Of a stretch of DNA of 64,000 nt, positions 61,756 through 64,000 are shown in pieces (within the stretch, counting starts at the first letter, position 1; each line of letters begins with the position of its first letter). The position numbers and the translations under genes are program-made. Under the pieces are notes generated by a model, which saw only the letters and a program-made list of their open reading frames with translations, had not been told where the DNA came from and did no database searches. This stretch comes from Primulina eburnea. Lineage: Eukaryota > Streptophyta > Magnoliopsida > Lamiales > Gesneriaceae. The stretch is taken from contig NC_133106.1 in assembly GCF_022965805.1 (NCBI RefSeq), positions 34,027,913 through 34,091,912 of the forward strand, in the 5' to 3' direction.

Positions 61756-63014
61756 CCTAATAAAACTCTTACTTTCCTTGTGCAGATAAAAGTATATATC
61801 TATAAATAAGATATCAAGGACATCATTGAGCCTCTTCCCTCTTGATCATACACATTAGGGGTGATCACGGTGCGGTTTTGCGGGTTTTTTAAAAAAATTC
61901 AAACCGAATTGCCATATGCGGTCGGTTAGTATTTTGAAAAAATAATCGCGGTTTTACATGAAGAATTAGTATTACGGTTTTTAGCGGTTTTTAGCAGTTG
62001 CGGTCGGTTTACGATTTTTTTAATGAAAAATATTAGAACATATATTTTAATTTATTTGAAAACAACAACAATATAGTGTCTTCAAATATAAATTATAGTT
62101 CAAAGCATATAAAGATAAAAATAGATAAAACAATAATCAAGATTTAAAACTAAATTAATAATTTAACACAACATACTTACAACAAAAATGACATTTATAC
62201 TACTTTATCATTTTTCTACTTTCAAACTTCAAACTAAATATTATAGCAAAAGAAATAAATAATCTAATAAAATATTAATATGAAGAATAATTAAGAAGAA
62301 GATAAGTTTTATTTGTAAAAATAAAAATTTTGAAGAAAGTTGAGATTTAATGAATGACAATTTCATAATTTGAATATAGTGTTTACAAATTATTATAATT
62401 CTAGGCCAAATATTATGGCAAGCGGTTTAGGCGGTGCGGTTTGGTGCGGTTTTTGGCAAAAAAAAATAACCGAACCACGTATGCGGTGCGGTTTACGATT
62501 ACTATTTTTAATCGCGGTTTTTTTTAAATATTATGAAAAACGGTGCGGTGCAATTCGGTTCGGGCGGTTCGGGCGGTTAATAAAAAAATTTGATCACCCC
62601 TAATACACATATACATGCACTTGTGCACGTCGTGGGATGTCAGAGAAATAATTCTTCAAAGACGTTGCTGATTTGAAGAGTGCAGATACTGCGTATTGCC
62701 TTGATTGTTGGAGACATCTCAGACAACATCCGTGATGAAGTTGGCTGAAGATCGTTTTGTTGCTCCAAAGTTTTTGGCTCATGTTTTTTGCTTTCTTGCA
62801 TAAGTTTTAATTCTGGTTATTTGTTTTTAGAAAGAATTTATTTTCTCAACTTGTTGAGAAAATTGATTTTTGTGAAAATCACTAGTTCTAGTTTTCGTAA
62901 ACGATTTGGTTTTCTAGTGATTAATTTTTGCCATGAGGTGTGCATATTTAATCTTGTCCATTTATTTATTTAAAGTGAATTTGTGTTACTAACTTTAATA
63001 TTCCGCTGCATATT
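61756..63014 (+). mobile_element. Probable Copia-type LTR fragment, host of two insertions
   Basis: The parts outside the hAT-like insert (61756-61855 and 62611-63014) read like a plant Copia LTR: TATA-like 'tatctataaataaga' at 61798, 'gtgcacgtcgtgggatg', and 'ttccgctgcata' at the end. No primer-binding site, gag or pol follows. Borders and target duplication not determined. Confidence 0.4.
61856..62602. mobile_element. hAT-like non-autonomous element with 8-bp target duplication
   Basis: 747 bp with inverted ends TAGGGGTGATCA and TGATCACCCCTA, flanked by ATACACAT at 61848-61855 and 62603-62610. Both subterminal parts are dense in 'gcggttt'/'ggtgcggt'; the middle is AT-rich. No transposase. 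Confidence 0.93.
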
Positions 63015-63021
63015 GTCTTAA

Positions 63022-63203
63022 GGCAAAAACTTGTGTGAGACGGTCTCACGGGTCATATTTGTGAGACGGATCTCTTATTTGGATCATCCATGAAAAAGTA
63101 TTACTTTTTATGCTAAAAGTACTATTTTTTATTGTGAAAATGGGTAGGGTTGACCCGTCTCACGGATTATGACCCGTGAGACGGTCTCATATGAGACTCA
63201 CTC
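63022..63203 (+). mobile_element. GTCTCAC MITE, copy 10, with perfect 9-bp target duplication
   Basis: 182 bp, 'ggcaaaaacttgtgtgag' to 'gagactcactc', flanked by TTGTCTTAA at 63013-63021 and 63204-63212. The best-kept copy in the window. Confidence 0.95.
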
Positions 63204-63212
63204 TTGTCTTAA

Positions 63213-63894
63213 ATGTTGTAACATTTGACACAACACTTAATTCTGATAAGACACAAAATTATAATCTTACTATATATAAATTACACCGCTGATTATATAC
63301 TTTTACACACATCTATCGAACAACATTCCTTACAGATAATAACATGATGGAGGTAAGATTTGTTTGATTTGACGATGAATATTTCGTGAAAATATAGGCA
63401 GGTTAATTGTCTATATTATTCTGAGGAGGTTATTGTTTTGAAAGATGAATTTAGATTTCAATGCCCTTAGACTTCTGTTTTTTGGCTTTGGTCAGACGAC
63501 TATGATTAGCAAAACAGAAATCTTTTGTGTCAAAGATTGTAAATTGCCAGGAATTGAAAATAACACGCATTTAATTTCTTTCTTATTTTTTTAAAAAAAA
63601 CATCTGCAAGAAAGAAAGTCTTTATACTAAACACGACAAGGATGGAGAATTCAACATTCTAAAATCTAAATATTATTTTTAGAATGGGAAGAAAGAAGTT
63701 AACATACTTCTAAAACGATAGAATCAGAAGTCAGGACCCAAATTGGGGAAAGACAATCGAATGATCAATTTCCATATATTCTTTTAAATGAAAATCGTGA
63801 ATCGCAAGGAGGGAAAACAACTGGCGCACTGGTGGGCACTGGGCAACAGCCCACTTAGCTTGAAAAAAAATATCTAAATGTTCGATATCTTATA
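63213..63894. other. Intergenic
   Basis: Nothing recognised; 63213-63330 may continue the LTR-like segment. Confidence 0.45.
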
Positions 63895-64000
63895 TAGGGA
63901 TGTCAATAGGTTCAGGTTTTATCCAGATCCGCAATGGACCCGTGTGTATGAGGTGGGTTTGGACATATTAAATGGATCATGGGTGGGTTTCGGGTCCAAT
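63895..64000 (+). mobile_element. Left end of a probable hAT-like element, cut by the window edge
   Basis: Starts TAGGGATGTCAATAGG and continues with 'gggtttgga' and 'gggtgggtttcgggt' words. The start and the word composition resemble the other hAT-like elements here; the right end is outside. Confidence 0.45.

Overview
The window is nuclear DNA of a flowering plant. The base composition is AT-rich, genes have many GT-AG introns, plant-specific families are present (RBOH NADPH oxidase, group IIe WRKY, MAKR, GH9 endoglucanase, LURP-one-related, metal-binding-like HMA protein), and the spaces between genes are filled with plant-type transposable elements. The gene and repeat style suggests a eudicot, perhaps an asterid; that placement is inference, and the species cannot be told from the window alone.

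Layout. 1-968: 3' end of a GH5 glycosidase with a C-terminal lectin-like domain. 970-5200: nested repeats (an array of CGCAYATGCG palindromes, a 51-bp tandem repeat, MITEs, and a Harbinger-like element holding an LTR fragment). 5465-7635: a MAKR gene whose coding exon is split by a 721-bp Harbinger-like insertion. 9117-9566: a broken LEA_2 gene. 12403-19448: a complete 14-exon RBOHF-type NADPH oxidase on the minus strand. 19.5-29.7 kb: a gene-poor stretch of microsatellites, MITEs and GCGACGG-motif repeats. 29765-30841: a LURP-one-related gene. 33542-37134: a GH9 endoglucanase with one GC-AG intron. 37755-39118: a WRKY factor on the minus strand. 45622-46299: a small HMA-fold gene on the minus strand. 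46631-47381: a solo LTR with an intact target duplication. 51628-53544: a strongly diverged eIF4A-type gene on the plus strand that has lost the DEAD-box catalytic motifs. 58853-61008: a CWC22-like gene on the minus strand that keeps the MIF4G region but lacks the MA3 half. 61.6-64 kb: another nest of transposons.

The most interesting point is the last gene pair. In studied eukaryotes the MIF4G domain of the spliceosome protein CWC22 binds eIF4A-III and holds it inactive while delivering it to spliced mRNA. Here a catalytically degenerate eIF4A-like gene and a shortened CWC22-like gene lie about 5 kb apart, facing each other. All inferred exons of both join in frame. They may be a linked, diverged partner pair, or two decaying duplicates. 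The second theme is a roughly 180-bp MITE family with ten copies in 64 kb, several with clear 9-bp target duplications. Exon boundaries were worked out by hand from splice signals and reading frame and have not been tested against transcripts.
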